DNA from: Streptomyces sp. NBC_00490
GTDB taxonomy: Bacteria > Actinomycetota > Actinomycetes > Streptomycetales > Streptomycetaceae
DNA: 64,000 bases
Assembly: GCF_036013645.1 (NCBI RefSeq)
Contig: NZ_CP107869.1
Coordinates: 1 to 64,000, forward strand
Direction: 5' to 3'
In this document: positions 50,080 to 59,096 of the stretch, one piece after another
How positions within the stretch are numbered: position 1 is the first letter of the stretch
Layout: the number at the start of each line of letters is the position of its first letter
Translations under genes and position numbers: made by a program
The notes under the pieces: generated by a model
Database searches by the model: none
Told to the model about the DNA's origin: nothing
The model's input: the letters and a program-made list of their open reading frames with translations, nothing else

Positions 50080-52700
50080 CCCACCGAGCCGATCAGACGG
50101 CCTCAGGTGAGGTACTCGGCCTGGTCTCGAGCCTGGTCGACACCGCCTCCTGGCTGTACGCCCACTGGTATGTGCTCGCCGTGGCCATCGGCGTGTGCTG
50201 GGGGGCGGGTGAGTGGGCGGTCCGTGCGATGGCGGCGCACGCTTCGGCCGAGCGGATGGCTTTGGAGTTGGTTCCCAACCGGCACTTCGACCCGGGCTTT
50301 GAGGTGATTTTCAGACGTGGTGTCCAGCTTGCTCGCGCGTCCACCGCGATGCCCTGGTGGGCGCCGCGCCGGGCGAAGAGTGTGCAGATCCGGCTGCGTG
50401 CGGACGGGAGTGTGCCGTTGCGCTACCGGATCGAAGGACCGGCGGGCGGTGAGCGGCTGCTGTCCATCACCCCGTTCGGGCCGGACATCACCGTCAACCG
50501 GGCCCGGCCGATCGTGGATGAGCCCCGCGAGCACACGGTGCGCGCCGAGTTCATCCTGCGCGGCAAGCTCACGGCCCCGCTGCGCGAGGTGCCGCTGGAT
50601 CCTGATCCGCTGCAGCCGCTCGTGGATGCCGTGTCCGACCTGCGGGCCGAGCTCGGCGACCTCGCCGAGATACGCCTGGACATCCAGCGCGCCCCGAAGT
50701 GGGCCCTGCGGGCGCGCCGCCTGCAGCTGATGAGTGCCGCGCGCCAAGCCGAACGCCGGGAGGCACAGCGGTCCGCGCGCTGGCTGCGCCAGGATGCCAG
50801 CGGTATCGAGGATTCCTGGAGCGGGCAGCTGCAACACCTCCTCAGCGACCGCTCCGGCTCCAGTGCCGGACGGCGGCTGGTGATGCCGCCGGTGCCCCGC
50901 CGGGTCGAGCCGGCCGAGGCGCTGGGCAAGCTCGCCGAGGACGACCACCTGGTGCGCGTGCAGCTGCTGGTGATGTGCGCCTCCAACACCGAAGGCCGCG
51001 CCCAGGCCAGGCTCGCCCAACTCCAGGCCGCGTTCGATGTATTCGGCGGCCGCTCACGGTGGGCGATGCGCGGCTGGCGGCTCGGACCGTGGCGGATCGG
51101 CGCCGACCAGTGGCCCACCCGACACGCTTTCGAGCGCCGCTGGGACCTGGGGCACTGCCAGCCACCGCGCGCGAACTGGGTACGGCTGGAGGAGCTCACC
51201 GGCCTGCTCAAGCCGCCCACCGTCAACTGCCGCCTGCCAGTCCTCGCCGGCGACCTGCCGACCTTCACCTTCGGCGATCCCGGATTGCTGCTGCAGGGCA
51301 CCTACCGCGGCCCGGACGGCGAGCCACGGCTGGTCGCCACGTACGCCGAAGAGACCTTGTTCGAGGTCGGAACGGGCAAGGCGGGCGGCGGCAAGACCGA
51401 ACGCGCCCTGGCCCAGGCGATCGGCTGGGCCCACGCAGGCGGCGGGCTCGTCTTCGTCGACCCGCACCGCGACTCCTGGCCACGGGCCACCCCGTTCCTC
51501 GCACACGACCACCTGATGCCGCGGATCGCGCTGGTCGACCTCAACGCTCTGGGCCCCAACCCGAAGGTGAGTTCGTGGAACCCGCTCGGCATGCACCACG
51601 GTCCGGCAGCGCACGAGGTCGTCGAAGCGATCGCCGACGCCTATGGGGCCGCACTGGCCTGGGACGACGCGAGTGCTCCGCGCGCGCTCACCATCCTGGT
51701 CGCCGCGCTCACCGTCCTGGTCGCGGTCAACGAGAAGGCCTGCCAGGCCGGCCGGCCCGAGGACCAGGCCACGATCTTCCACGTCCGGGCCCTGCTCACC
51801 GACGCCGGGTTCCGCACGGCCGCACTCGCCGCTGTCGCCGACCGGCTGGACGAGGAGAGCCGCTCGTGGTGGACGGGCGTCTTCCCGACGCTGGCGCCGG
51901 ACGCGTTCTCGGTGGTCCTCAACCCGATCGCCCGCCTGGCCGCCAACCCGATCACCCGCGCCTTTCTCGGCCAGCCCGTCGGCGTCTACAACATCCGCAC
52001 GGCGATGGACTCCCGGATGATCGTGTGGGTGTGCCCGGGCGGCAACGGGCCCACCGACCGCCTGCTGACCGCGCTCCTGGCCCGCGACCTGCTGCGCGCC
52101 GCACGCTCCCGGCGCGACACGCCCCCGGAGCAGCGGGTGCCGTTCCGCCCGTACTTCGACGAACTGATCACCCTGACCGGCGCGGCCCCGGAGACCATCG
52201 CCGCGATGTTCGAGGACCTGCGCAAGTACCGGTGCCACGTCCACGGCATGACCCAGCTGCTGTCCCGGCTGCCCGCCCCGGTACGGCTGTCCCTGCTGCA
52301 GAACGCCTCCACCCTGGCCACCACCGCCGGATCGAAGACCGCGATCGCCGCGGTCACCGCCGAGTGGGGCGACAACCCCACCCCGGAGAGGGTCGCCACC
52401 ATGGAGCGCTTCGAGCACTACGTCTCCCTGACCGTGCGCGGCCGCCGTGTCGGACCCGTCCAGCTGCGCGGCCCGCACCTCGACACCGTCTTCGCCGCCC
52501 AGGCCCGCCCCGGACGAGTCCCCCAACTGGAGCGGGCCGCCCAGGACAAGGCCGGGGCGCTTCCGCTGGACCAGCTCACCGCACGCGCCGCGCAGCAACT
52601 CGACAACGTCGCCGCCTTCCTCGCCGCGCACGCTCCTGCCGGCGCCACCGCTGCCCGCGCCGCCGCCCATCAGTCGAAAGACGCACACGGATGGACCTGA
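50055..52700 (+). CDS. VirD4/TcpA-type coupling ATPase
   Basis: 881 residues. GTG 50055 has GAAGGGA upstream and lies inside the end of the previous gene. Membrane helix at about 30-50 (LYAHWYVLAVAIGVCW), then a long soluble part. Walker A is GTGKAGGGKTE (about 440), with VFVDPHRDSWPR downstream; the end (YFDELITLTGAAPETIAAMF, HVHGMTQLLSRLP) is like TraG/VirD4 or HerA-type ATPases. Coupling proteins bring the relaxosome to the channel. No relaxase is visible in the window, so either it lies outside or the system moves another substrate. Confidence 0.85.
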   Translation: MDSAAPYLTHRADQTASGEVLGLVSSLVDTASWLYAHWYVLAVAIGVCWGAGEWAVRAMAAHASAERMALELVPNRHFDPGFEVIFRRGVQLARASTAMPWWAPRRAKSVQIRLRADGSVPLRYRIEGPAGGERLLSITPFGPDITVNRARPIVDEPREHTVRAEFILRGKLTAPLREVPLDPDPLQPLVDAVSDLRAELGDLAEIRLDIQRAPKWALRARRLQLMSAARQAERREAQRSARWLRQDASGIEDSWSGQLQHLLSDRSGSSAGRRLVMPPVPRRVEPAEALGKLAEDDHLVRVQLLVMCASNTEGRAQARLAQLQAAFDVFGGRSRWAMRGWRLGPWRIGADQWPTRHAFERRWDLGHCQPPRANWVRLEELTGLLKPPTVNCRLPVLAGDLPTFTFGDPGLLLQGTYRGPDGEPRLVATYAEETLFEVGTGKAGGGKTERALAQAIGWAHAGGGLVFVDPHRDSWPRATPFLAHDHLMPRIALVDLNALGPNPKVSSWNPLGMHHGPAAHEVVEAIADAYGAALAWDDASAPRALTILVAALTVLVAVNEKACQAGRPEDQATIFHVRALLTDAGFRTAALAAVADRLDEESRSWWTGVFPTLAPDAFSVVLNPIARLAANPITRAFLGQPVGVYNIRTAMDSRMIVWVCPGGNGPTDRLLTALLARDLLRAARSRRDTPPEQRVPFRPYFDELITLTGAAPETIAAMFEDLRKYRCHVHGMTQLLSRLPAPVRLSLLQNASTLATTAGSKTAIAAVTAEWGDNPTPERVATMERFEHYVSLTVRGRRVGPVQLRGPHLDTVFAAQARPGRVPQLERAAQDKAGALPLDQLTARAAQQLDNVAAFLAAHAPAGATAARAAAHQSKDAHGWT

Positions 52701-52954
52701 CCCTGGGAACCGCTGTCGTGCACGACCTCGAAGAGCGCGGCCCTACCGCCGACGTGTGGGCAGCGCTGGTCGGCGGCGGTCCCGCCCGTGGACGCAGCCG
52801 TGACGCGACGCGTGACTCCCGGGGTGAATGTCGCAGCCTTGCAACTACCCCGAAAACCTCTTGTAGTTTGCGCACGCGAACCATAAATTGTCTGCCACAC
52901 GGCGAGGCCCGCGAGAGTGAAGGCCTTACCTGTAGCCGAACTTGGGAGTGCCTG
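52691..52954 (+). other. Short coupled ORF start, possibly a truncated gene
   Basis: ATG 52691 overlaps the end of the coupling ATPase. The frame reads MDLTLGTAVVHDLEERGPTA and keeps good codon bias to about 52800, then becomes AT-richer through the promoter region and merges in frame with the gene at 52955. I read it as the 5' end of a former gene whose remainder was lost; a 163-residue fusion to 53182 cannot be excluded. Confidence 0.35.
52862..52890 (+). promoter_or_regulatory. Promoter
   Basis: TTGTAG and TAAATT with 17 bases between, followed by an AT-richer stretch. It lies in the otherwise GC-rich gap after the secretion operon and probably starts a new transcript at 52955. Confidence 0.6.
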
Positions 52955-53182
52955 ATGGCTCAAGCAACGGAACAGATTCGCAACGACGAAGCATACGAAG
53001 TAGACGAGTGGCCGCCCCTGACGCGGGCCGTCTCCTACATCGGGAGCGCCTGCGTCATCCAGGGCAGCGGCGACTTCGACCCGAACGACCTCGCGGCGGT
53101 CCGCCGCCGCTTCCCCGGCCGATACGTGTCCCTGGACGGCGACGTAATCACCGTATGGCCGCCCTGCGGGCCCGCCCAGTGA
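52955..53182 (+). CDS. Small hypothetical protein
   Basis: 75 residues from ATG 52955 (GGGAG upstream). Contains DEWPPLTRAVSYIGSACVIQ, GDFDPNDLAAVRRRFPGRYV and ends in WPPCGPAQ. No signal or membrane segment. It has its own promoter and lies ahead of two exported proteins on the same strand. Unknown function. Confidence 0.65.
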   Translation: MAQATEQIRNDEAYEVDEWPPLTRAVSYIGSACVIQGSGDFDPNDLAAVRRRFPGRYVSLDGDVITVWPPCGPAQ

Positions 53183-53286
53183 CCGGCCGCCCGGAGCCGC
53201 CGCTCCCCCGCAGCCCTGGCCAGCACCCGCAACTCGTCGCACAAGCGCCTGCAGATCGTTCATCCGACCCGAGAGGACGCAAATCC

Positions 53287-53871
53287 ATGAGGAGACGGGA
53301 CACCACAGAGCGCAGAACACGCCTGCCGGCTGTGGGGATCACGGTGGGGCTGGCGCTGGCACTGGCCGGCTGCTCGGACTCGGGCAGCAGCACGCTGCCC
53401 GACCGTGCTGCAGCGGCCACCCTGCACGGGGGTAACTCCTCACCGCGCAGCCACCAGGAACGAACGGCGGATCCGCAGGCGGAGCTCGCCGGCCGCAACG
53501 GGCTGGTCCTGACGATCACGGTGGCCGAGCGGGACCGGGCGGCCGGCTACCTCACCGTCCACGGTGACCTGACGAACAACGGTCCCAAGACGACCGTGGT
53601 CCCGGCCGAGTTACGCGGCAACGAGACGGACGTCCTCAGGACCGGCTCATCGCTGACTGGGGCGACGGTCGTCGATTTCTCAGCCCGCAAGCGCTACTAC
53701 GTCCTGCGCGACACCGACGACCGCCCGCTCACCACGACGGGACTGTCCACTCTCGAGCCCGGTGAGAGCGCGCGTGTCTTCATGCAGTTCCCCGCGCCAC
53801 CGCCGAGCACCGGCACAGTCGGCTTCCACCTGCCTCAGTTCGACACCGCGAACATCGCGATCTCCGGGTGA
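53287..53871 (+). CDS. Lipoprotein
   Basis: 194 residues from ATG 53287 (GAGGACG upstream). A basic start and a hydrophobic segment end in the lipobox LAGC (Cys near residue 29). The mature part is polar, with a strand-rich domain (YLTVHGDLTNNGPKTTVVPA, FSARKRYYVLRDTDDRPL). It would be anchored on the outer face of the membrane. The next gene starts at once, so both form one operon. Confidence 0.8.
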   Translation: MRRRDTTERRTRLPAVGITVGLALALAGCSDSGSSTLPDRAAAATLHGGNSSPRSHQERTADPQAELAGRNGLVLTITVAERDRAAGYLTVHGDLTNNGPKTTVVPAELRGNETDVLRTGSSLTGATVVDFSARKRYYVLRDTDDRPLTTTGLSTLEPGESARVFMQFPAPPPSTGTVGFHLPQFDTANIAISG

Positions 53872-53884
53872 GGTGACGGTCTTC

Positions 53885-54193
53885 ATGCGATCGATCCGTT
53901 CCCTCCTTGCCGGCTTGCTCGCCGCCGGGGCAGCCGGAGCAGTCGCCCTGAGCGCGATGGCCGGCGCCACCCCCTCCGCGGACACGACACCCGCTCCCGG
54001 CACCCTGCTGTCCGCCGAGCCCACAAGGGCCGACGGCGGCACGGGCAGATCCGGCCTCGCGCTGCGCACAGGAGCCACGCTCGCTCCGCCCAAGATCCTC
54101 GAGATCGGCTCGGATCCGGTCGACATCACTCAGCGGATCTCGGACCAGGACGGCGCCGAGCGCCGACAGGCCCCGGAGAAGGAGGAGCAGTGA
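53885..54193 (+). CDS. Exported protein
   Basis: 102 residues from ATG 53885; GTG 53873 in the same frame is an alternative start. A hydrophobic segment with Ala-rich end (LLAGLLAAGAAGAVALSAMA) is a signal peptide; the rest is short and polar, with ILEIGSDPVDITQRIS and an acidic end. It follows the lipoprotein by 13 bases. In Streptomyces similar small exported proteins accompany a lipoprotein, but I cannot name the family. The 280 bases after it contain no gene. Confidence 0.7.
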   Translation: MRSIRSLLAGLLAAGAAGAVALSAMAGATPSADTTPAPGTLLSAEPTRADGGTGRSGLALRTGATLAPPKILEIGSDPVDITQRISDQDGAERRQAPEKEEQ

Positions 54194-54473
54194 CGTTCAC
54201 GCAACTGGTGCGTCCCTGTCCTGCGGGTCCCGGGAATCGTGCGCGACCGGAACTGACGAATCCGCACCCCCATCGGTCGGCTTCTGGCCCTACATGTGAC
54301 CAGAGAGGGCCCGAGTGGTTTGAGTCAACTCGCCGCCTGCAAAGCGTAGTTGGCTGGCATATGCGTTACCTTGCGGTCACTCACGAGCATCACAGCAGCT
54401 GGAAGCGGCCGTGCGCCCAGAACGCCGATGAGCGGCGGGCGGAGACAGCGGTCATGTCGTACGGGGAGACAAC

Positions 54474-55082
54474 ATGACACGGGCAACACGACGCAAGACC
54501 GGGCGCTCCGGTGTTCGCGCCCGCACCTACGCAACCGTCCTGCTCGTCACGGGCAGCCTGGCGCTGGCCGGTTGCAGCGAGAGCCCCGCAAAGGATGACG
54601 CCGCGAAGGAGCCAGCGTCCCCTTCCTCTGCGGCGGCGTCGACGTCGACGAGCCCGGATGCTCAGACCAAGGCCGAGGACGAGGTCCGCACCGCCTACAG
54701 CGCCCTGTGGGGCGAACAGGTCAAGGCCTACGCGCAAGCGGACATCAAAGGCACCGACCTCAAGAAGTACGCGACGAAGGATGCCCTCGCGCAGGCCATG
54801 GGCGACGTACTGGTCATGCAGAAGGCCGGCACCGCCACCAAGGGTGCCCCGGTGAACGACGTCACCGATGTCACCGTGACACTCACCGGCAAGACACCCA
54901 CCGCGACACTGCGGGACTGCCTGGACATCTCGAACTGGCGCACCGTCAAGAAGAAGACCGGAGCGGTGAAGCCATTCCCGACGAACCAGCCTCTGCGCTA
55001 CGTGACGACGGCGACTGCGGAGAAGTGGGGCACGCAGTGGATGATCACAGAGCTCACGCCGGACGGGAGCAGCACATGCTGA
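54474..55082 (+). CDS. Lipoprotein, amplified family copy 1
   Basis: 202 residues from ATG 54474 (GGGGAG upstream). Lipobox LAGC follows TYATVLLVTGSLALAGC. The mature domain has the conserved pattern EVRTAYSALWGEQVKAYAQA, GTDLKKYATKDAL, ATLRDCLDISNW and EKWGTQWMI: probably an NTF2-like alpha/beta domain. The copies at 55229 and 56920 share that order. The end overlaps a start (ATGCTGA) of a secreted partner whose gene is now truncated at 55123. Confidence 0.85.
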   Translation: MTRATRRKTGRSGVRARTYATVLLVTGSLALAGCSESPAKDDAAKEPASPSSAAASTSTSPDAQTKAEDEVRTAYSALWGEQVKAYAQADIKGTDLKKYATKDALAQAMGDVLVMQKAGTATKGAPVNDVTDVTVTLTGKTPTATLRDCLDISNWRTVKKKTGAVKPFPTNQPLRYVTTATAEKWGTQWMITELTPDGSSTC

Positions 55083-55123
55083 GGCGCTCCGCTCTGGCCG
55101 CGTTCCTCACCGCCTCTCGCGAT
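55076..55123 (+). pseudogene. Truncated start of the secreted-partner gene, copy 1
   Basis: ATG 55076 overlaps the lipoprotein stop in the same way as at 55828 and 57501. It reads MLRRSALAAFLTAS, as at the start of the other copies' signal peptides, and is then cut at the repeat CACGCAAAAGCATCACC, where the leader of copy 2 begins. So it is the remnant of a deleted partner. Confidence 0.75.
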
Positions 55124-55228
55124 CACGCAAAAGCATCACCGCAGATGGGCCGGGCCTCGATGCCGGGCCGATGCCTGCTGGAAACCACAGCAGCGTTTCT
55201 GTCGCACCGCTTCGTACAGGGAGACAAC
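55124..55228 (+). repeat. Duplicated leader, copy a
   Basis: CACGCAAAAGCATCACCGCA starts a 105-bp segment that is nearly identical to 56816-56919. Both end at GGGAGACAAC before a GTG start of a lipoprotein gene. The first base of each is the edge of a duplication. They are probably the 5' untranslated leader plus ribosome-binding site of the amplified unit. Confidence 0.8.
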
Positions 55229-55834
55229 GTGACACGAGCAGCACGACGCGCGGCCGGGCGCCCGGGTGTTCGCGCCCGCACCTACGCAGCCACCCTGCTC
55301 GTCACGGGCAGCCTGGCGCTGGCCGGTTGCAGCGAGAGCACGACGAAGGACGACGCTTCAGAGTCGAAGGCCCCATCTGCTGCGCCGTCCACGCCGACCG
55401 CCGCCTCTGGGTCTCCGAGTGCTGATCCCGGAGCAGCCGTCGAGGCGCTTTACCGCAAGTACTGGGACGAGAAGGTCAAAGCCTATGGAAAGGCCAGCGT
55501 TCAGGGCACGGATCTGAAGAAGTACGCCGTCGCTGAGGCCTACCTCCAAGACGAGACCGAAGTGAAGGCCTTGAAGGCCAAGGGACTCGTGGCGACGGGC
55601 AAACCGGTCCTGGCTCCCGAGGTCGATTCGGTCGACATGAAGAGGAAGACGCCGCACGCGTCTTTGACCGACTGCACCGATGTCTCGCAGTGGACGCTCG
55701 TCAAGAAGTCCAGCGGCCAGGCGGTCACCCTCCCACAGGGCCGGCTGACGAAGTACATCACCAAGGTCGAAGCAGAGAAGTGGTACGGCAACTGGGTGAT
55801 CGTCAAAATCACGCCGCAGGACCAGACATGCTGA
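55229..55834 (+). CDS. Lipoprotein, amplified family copy 2
   Basis: 201 residues from GTG 55229. The signal TYAATLLVTGSLALAGCSES is nearly identical to copy 1 up to the lipobox Cys, after which the mature part diverges: YRKYWDEKVKAYGKASVQGT, KTPHASLTDCTDVSQWTLVK, EKWYGNWVIV. The core Cys of the TxLxDC motif is kept. It overlaps its partner gene by 7 bases (ATGCTGA). Confidence 0.85.
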   Translation: MTRAARRAAGRPGVRARTYAATLLVTGSLALAGCSESTTKDDASESKAPSAAPSTPTAASGSPSADPGAAVEALYRKYWDEKVKAYGKASVQGTDLKKYAVAEAYLQDETEVKALKAKGLVATGKPVLAPEVDSVDMKRKTPHASLTDCTDVSQWTLVKKSSGQAVTLPQGRLTKYITKVEAEKWYGNWVIVKITPQDQTC

Positions 55835-56673
55835 TTCGCCATAGCACGGTGGCGGCGCTGGCCTCCGCGTTGGTCGTCGCCTCAGCCGCCACGGCCCATG
55901 CCGGGGACGACCCGGACATCGACAAGGGCAACTGCGACCTGCTGTCGTTCTGCGTGGGGGTAGGCACGCAAGACAAGAGCGACGGGCAGAACGGTCAGGG
56001 ATCCAACGCCGGCCAGGACACCACCGGGGGCGCAGCTCCCGACTGCACGTCCCAGGCCATGGACCCGCAACCACCCCCCGGCAGCACGTACTACCAGGAC
56101 GGAAAGACCGTCTACGAGTACGTCTGCGACGTGGACGGTGACGGGCTCGTCGAGATAGGCGCCGGAGCCGACCAAGACGCCGCACCGCCGGTCGATCCCG
56201 CCGTTGTCGCGCAGCAGGCCGTCGACAAAATGAAACTGGCAGGGCCCGATGTCGCCAGCCCACGGGCGGCGGGCAAGTACACCGTCGGCGTGCCCGTGTG
56301 GATGTGGGTCAACCAGAGCGCCACGACCTACGGCCCCAACTCAGCGTCCGCGACGGCCGGCGGAGTCACCGTCACCGCCACCGCGAGGGTCTCGAAGATC
56401 GTGTGGCAGATGGGCGACGGCGCCACGGTCACGTGCACGGGCCCCGGCACGGCCTATCAGGCATCGGACGGCATGGCGAAGTCCCCGACATGCGGCCACG
56501 TCTACAGCACAACGTCAGCCCATGAGCCGGGCGGCAAGTTCGCGCTGAGCGCCACGTCGACATGGACGATCAACTGGCAGATCACCGGAGGCGGCGGAGG
56601 AACAGGGCAGCTCATCGAGAAGCGGCAGTCCCAGATCCCCGTCGCGATCGGCGAACTCCAAGTCGTCAGGTAG
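55828..56673 (+). CDS. Secreted PKD-like protein, partner copy 2
   Basis: 281 residues from ATG 55828. Signal peptide AALASALVVASAATAHA, an N-terminal part with Cys (CDLLSFCVG, CTSQAMDPQ) and, from about 130, a compact domain: [72 protein letters not shown]. The strand-rich, W/G-marked pattern is like PKD-type Ig folds. The same domain is nearly identical in the 57501 product. It would be exported and sit in the wall or on the surface. Confidence 0.8.
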   Translation: MLIRHSTVAALASALVVASAATAHAGDDPDIDKGNCDLLSFCVGVGTQDKSDGQNGQGSNAGQDTTGGAAPDCTSQAMDPQPPPGSTYYQDGKTVYEYVCDVDGDGLVEIGAGADQDAAPPVDPAVVAQQAVDKMKLAGPDVASPRAAGKYTVGVPVWMWVNQSATTYGPNSASATAGGVTVTATARVSKIVWQMGDGATVTCTGPGTAYQASDGMAKSPTCGHVYSTTSAHEPGGKFALSATSTWTINWQITGGGGGTGQLIEKRQSQIPVAIGELQVVR

Positions 56674-56694
56674 CACCGCCGGAAGGAGAAAGCG

Positions 56695-56815
56695 TTGAGC
56701 ACGACACAAGAACGCCCCGCGCCCCCGGTCGGCATACCTCCGCAGGGGCAGGTCGCCAACCCAGTGAGGCCGCCGCGGGTGTCGGCGCGCCGACACCGCC
56801 CGGGCATATCGCAGT
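56695..56815 (+). pseudogene. Truncated cpaB-like start (duplication relic)
   Basis: TTG 56695 opens a frame that reads MSTTQERPAPPVGIPPQGQV and then VRPPRVSARRHRPG, almost the same as the start of the intact gene at 58395 with an identical GGAAGGAGAAAGCG upstream. It is cut at 56815 where the leader repeat begins. So a copy of the cpaB-like start was left behind when the lipoprotein unit was duplicated. Confidence 0.85.
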
Positions 56816-56919
56816 CACGCAAAAGCATCACCGCAGATGCGCCGGGCCTTGATGCCGCGCCGATGCCTGCTGGTAACCACAACAGCGGTTCTGCCGCACC
56901 GCTCGAACGGGGAGACAAC
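56816..56919 (+). repeat. Duplicated leader, copy b
   Basis: Nearly identical to 55124-55228 (starts CACGCAAAAGCATCACCGCA, ends GGGGAGACAAC). It is joined upstream to a truncated cpaB-like gene rather than to a secreted-partner gene, which dates the duplication event. Confidence 0.8.
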
Positions 56920-57507
56920 GTGACACGAGCCCACCGACTCCGAAAGCACGCCGCCCTGATGGCCGTGACCGGCCTGGCCCTGCTGGCCGCGTGCAGCTCC
57001 GGCGACGGCGACTCCGCTGCTGAGGCGTCAGCCTCCGTTGCCTCACCGAGTCCTTCGCCATCGAAGGACTCGACGCCCGCAGACCCCGACGCTGCGGTGA
57101 AGGCTGCCGTGCTCGCCGCCTTCGACGGCATGACCACCGAGCAGGCGAAGGCATACCGGCAGGCTTCCGCGATGGGAACACGACTCTCGAGCTACGCCAC
57201 CCTCGATGCCCTGTCGAAGATCGAGCTGGACCTGTATCGGATGAAGAAGACAGGGACCGTCGTGCGCGGCCAGATCGGCCACGACGCCCAGGTGACCGAC
57301 CTCGACATGAGCGCCAAGACGCCCAAGGCGACGCTGTCGGACTGCGTCGACCTGTCGAAGTACGAGACCTACGACACGAAAGCGAAGAAGGTAATCCCGC
57401 TCCCGACCAACCAGCCGCTGCGGTACCAAGCGACAGCCAAGGCAGAGCGATGGGACGGCCGTTGGATGGTGACCGACGTCAACACCCAGGGGGGCGGCGA
57501 ATGCTGA
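56920..57507 (+). CDS. Lipoprotein, amplified family copy 3
   Basis: 195 residues from GTG 56920. Lipobox LLAACSS ends the signal peptide. The mature part has the family pattern [55 protein letters not shown] and [11 protein letters not shown]. It differs from copies 1 and 2 in most positions while keeping the TLxDC Cys. It overlaps its partner by 7 bases. Confidence 0.85.
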   Translation: MTRAHRLRKHAALMAVTGLALLAACSSGDGDSAAEASASVASPSPSPSKDSTPADPDAAVKAAVLAAFDGMTTEQAKAYRQASAMGTRLSSYATLDALSKIELDLYRMKKTGTVVRGQIGHDAQVTDLDMSAKTPKATLSDCVDLSKYETYDTKAKKVIPLPTNQPLRYQATAKAERWDGRWMVTDVNTQGGGEC

Positions 57508-58373
57508 GACGCGGAGTGGCGACAACGGCCGCGGTGGTCCTGACGGGCGTTCTCACCCCTGCCGCGTATGCCGAGGGCGATGGCTCCGGCCTCTGCGCGG
57601 GGGCCTCGATGTACGTCAAGGTGTGCGCCCAGGACGGCAGGCGTGCGTCCGGCGCGTCTGGCTCGGGCGAGGAAGAGGGCACAGCCGGCAGAAGCACGTC
57701 CAGCGCGGACAGTTCGGACGCGCCGAAGTGCACTTACGAGAAGCTCAACCCGCAGCCCCCGGCGGAGAACTTAGCCATGCAGGAAGGCAAGCGCCAGGGC
57801 GGCACCGGCGCCGTCTACCGCGTCGTGTGCCCAGAGACCGGCCGCATCGGCGTGGTCTGGATCTCAGAGGGCACCGACCCGGCTGTGCCCGCGATCGATC
57901 CAGAGGTCCTTGCACGGCAGGCCGTCGACAAAATGAAGCTGGCGGGCCCCGATGTCGCCAGCCCCCGGGCGGCGGGCAAGTACACCGTCGGTGTGCCCGT
58001 GTGGATGTGGGTCAACCAGAGCGCCACGACCTACGGCCCCAACACCGCCTCCGCGACGGCCGGAGGAGTCACCGTCACCGCCACCGCGAGCGTCTCGAAG
58101 ATCGTGTGGCGGATGGGCGACGGCGCCACGGTCACCTGCACGGGCCCCGGTACCGCCTATCAGGCATCGGACGGCATGGCGAAGTCCCCAACTTGCGGCC
58201 ACACCTACATGCGCAGCTCCGTCTCCAAGGCCGACGGCAAGTACACCCTCACGGCCACGTCCACCTGGACCGTGGACTGGCAGGTCAACGGAGGCGGCGA
58301 AGCTGGTCAGTTCACCGAGATCAGACAGTCCCAGGCCCAGGTAGCGATCGGCGAACTGCAGGTCGTCAGGTAG
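57501..58373 (+). CDS. Secreted PKD-like protein, partner copy 3
   Basis: 290 residues from ATG 57501. Signal [17 protein letters not shown], Cys-containing N-terminal part (different from copy 2), and then the same C-terminal domain: [49 protein letters not shown]. The DNA of this C-terminal 150 residues is close to identical to that of copy 2, unlike the N-terminal part, so either recent duplication or gene conversion has kept them alike. After it, GGAAGGAGAAAGCG leads to the cpaB-like gene. Confidence 0.8.
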   Translation: MLRRGVATTAAVVLTGVLTPAAYAEGDGSGLCAGASMYVKVCAQDGRRASGASGSGEEEGTAGRSTSSADSSDAPKCTYEKLNPQPPAENLAMQEGKRQGGTGAVYRVVCPETGRIGVVWISEGTDPAVPAIDPEVLARQAVDKMKLAGPDVASPRAAGKYTVGVPVWMWVNQSATTYGPNTASATAGGVTVTATASVSKIVWRMGDGATVTCTGPGTAYQASDGMAKSPTCGHTYMRSSVSKADGKYTLTATSTWTVDWQVNGGGEAGQFTEIRQSQAQVAIGELQVVR

Positions 58374-58394
58374 CACCGCCGGAAGGAGAAAGCG

Positions 58395-59096
58395 TTGAGC
58401 ACGATACAAGAACGCCCCGCGCCCCCGGCCGGCGTGCCCCCGCAGGGGCAGGTCGCCAGCCCAGTGAGGCCGCCGCGGGTGTCCGCGCGCAGACGCCGCC
58501 CGGGCATGATCGCCCTGTCGCTGGCGCTGATTGCCGCCGGCGGGGCCGGCGTTGCGGTCCTGCTGCTCCAGGTGGCCCAGCGCACCGAGGTGGTCACCGT
58601 GGTCCGCGACGTCCAGGTCGGCCAGGTCCTCACCGAGCAGGATCTGGGCCAGGCCTCCGTCGCGCTGGACCCGGCGGTCAAGGCGGTCGAGGCCGACGAG
58701 CTGGAGTCGGTGGTGGGCAAGCGGGCCGCCGTCGAGCTCAAGCCCGGCTCGCTGCTTACTCCGTCGCAGGTGACGAAGGATTCCCTGGTCAAGGCGGGCG
58801 AGCAGCTGGTGCCGATCGGCCTGAAGCCGGAGCAGGTCCCGGCCACCGCCCTGGTGCCGGGCCAGAAGGTGCGCCTGGTCCATGTCCCCGCCCAGGGCGC
58901 AACGGCCTCGGAGTCGGAGAGCGACACGACGCCCAAGACGCTCGCTGGCCGGGTAGTCAAGGCCTCCGCAGCCGCCCCCGGCAGCGGTGTCGTGGTGGTC
59001 GACGTCGCTACCGCCGCTGCGGACGGTCCGACCGTCGCGGCGTGGGTGGCGGCCGGCACCCTGCGCCTGGTGCTCGATGCTCCGGACGGCAGCTGA
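58395..59096 (+). CDS. cpaB: CpaB/RcpC-like SAF-domain protein of the Tad pilus
   Basis: 233 residues from TTG 58395 (GGAAGGAG upstream). Pro/Arg-rich start, membrane helix at about 39-58 (MIALSLALIAAGGAGVAVLLL), then a SAF domain: VVRDVQVGQVLTEQDLGQAS, ELESVVGKRAAVELKPGSLL, PEQVPATALVPGQKVRLVHV. CpaB/RcpC proteins assist pilus assembly at the cell surface. It opens the Tad operon; its stop overlaps the next start (TGATG). Confidence 0.8.
   Translation: MSTIQERPAPPAGVPPQGQVASPVRPPRVSARRRRPGMIALSLALIAAGGAGVAVLLLQVAQRTEVVTVVRDVQVGQVLTEQDLGQASVALDPAVKAVEADELESVVGKRAAVELKPGSLLTPSQVTKDSLVKAGEQLVPIGLKPEQVPATALVPGQKVRLVHVPAQGATASESESDTTPKTLAGRVVKASAAAPGSGVVVVDVATAAADGPTVAAWVAAGTLRLVLDAPDGS

Noticed and set aside
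56695..57507. A 270-residue CDS starting at the cpaB-like TTG
   Set aside because: It fuses a truncated cpaB-like start, a non-coding leader and a lipoprotein whose signal peptide must be N-terminal; the junction at 56816 shows it is a duplication product.
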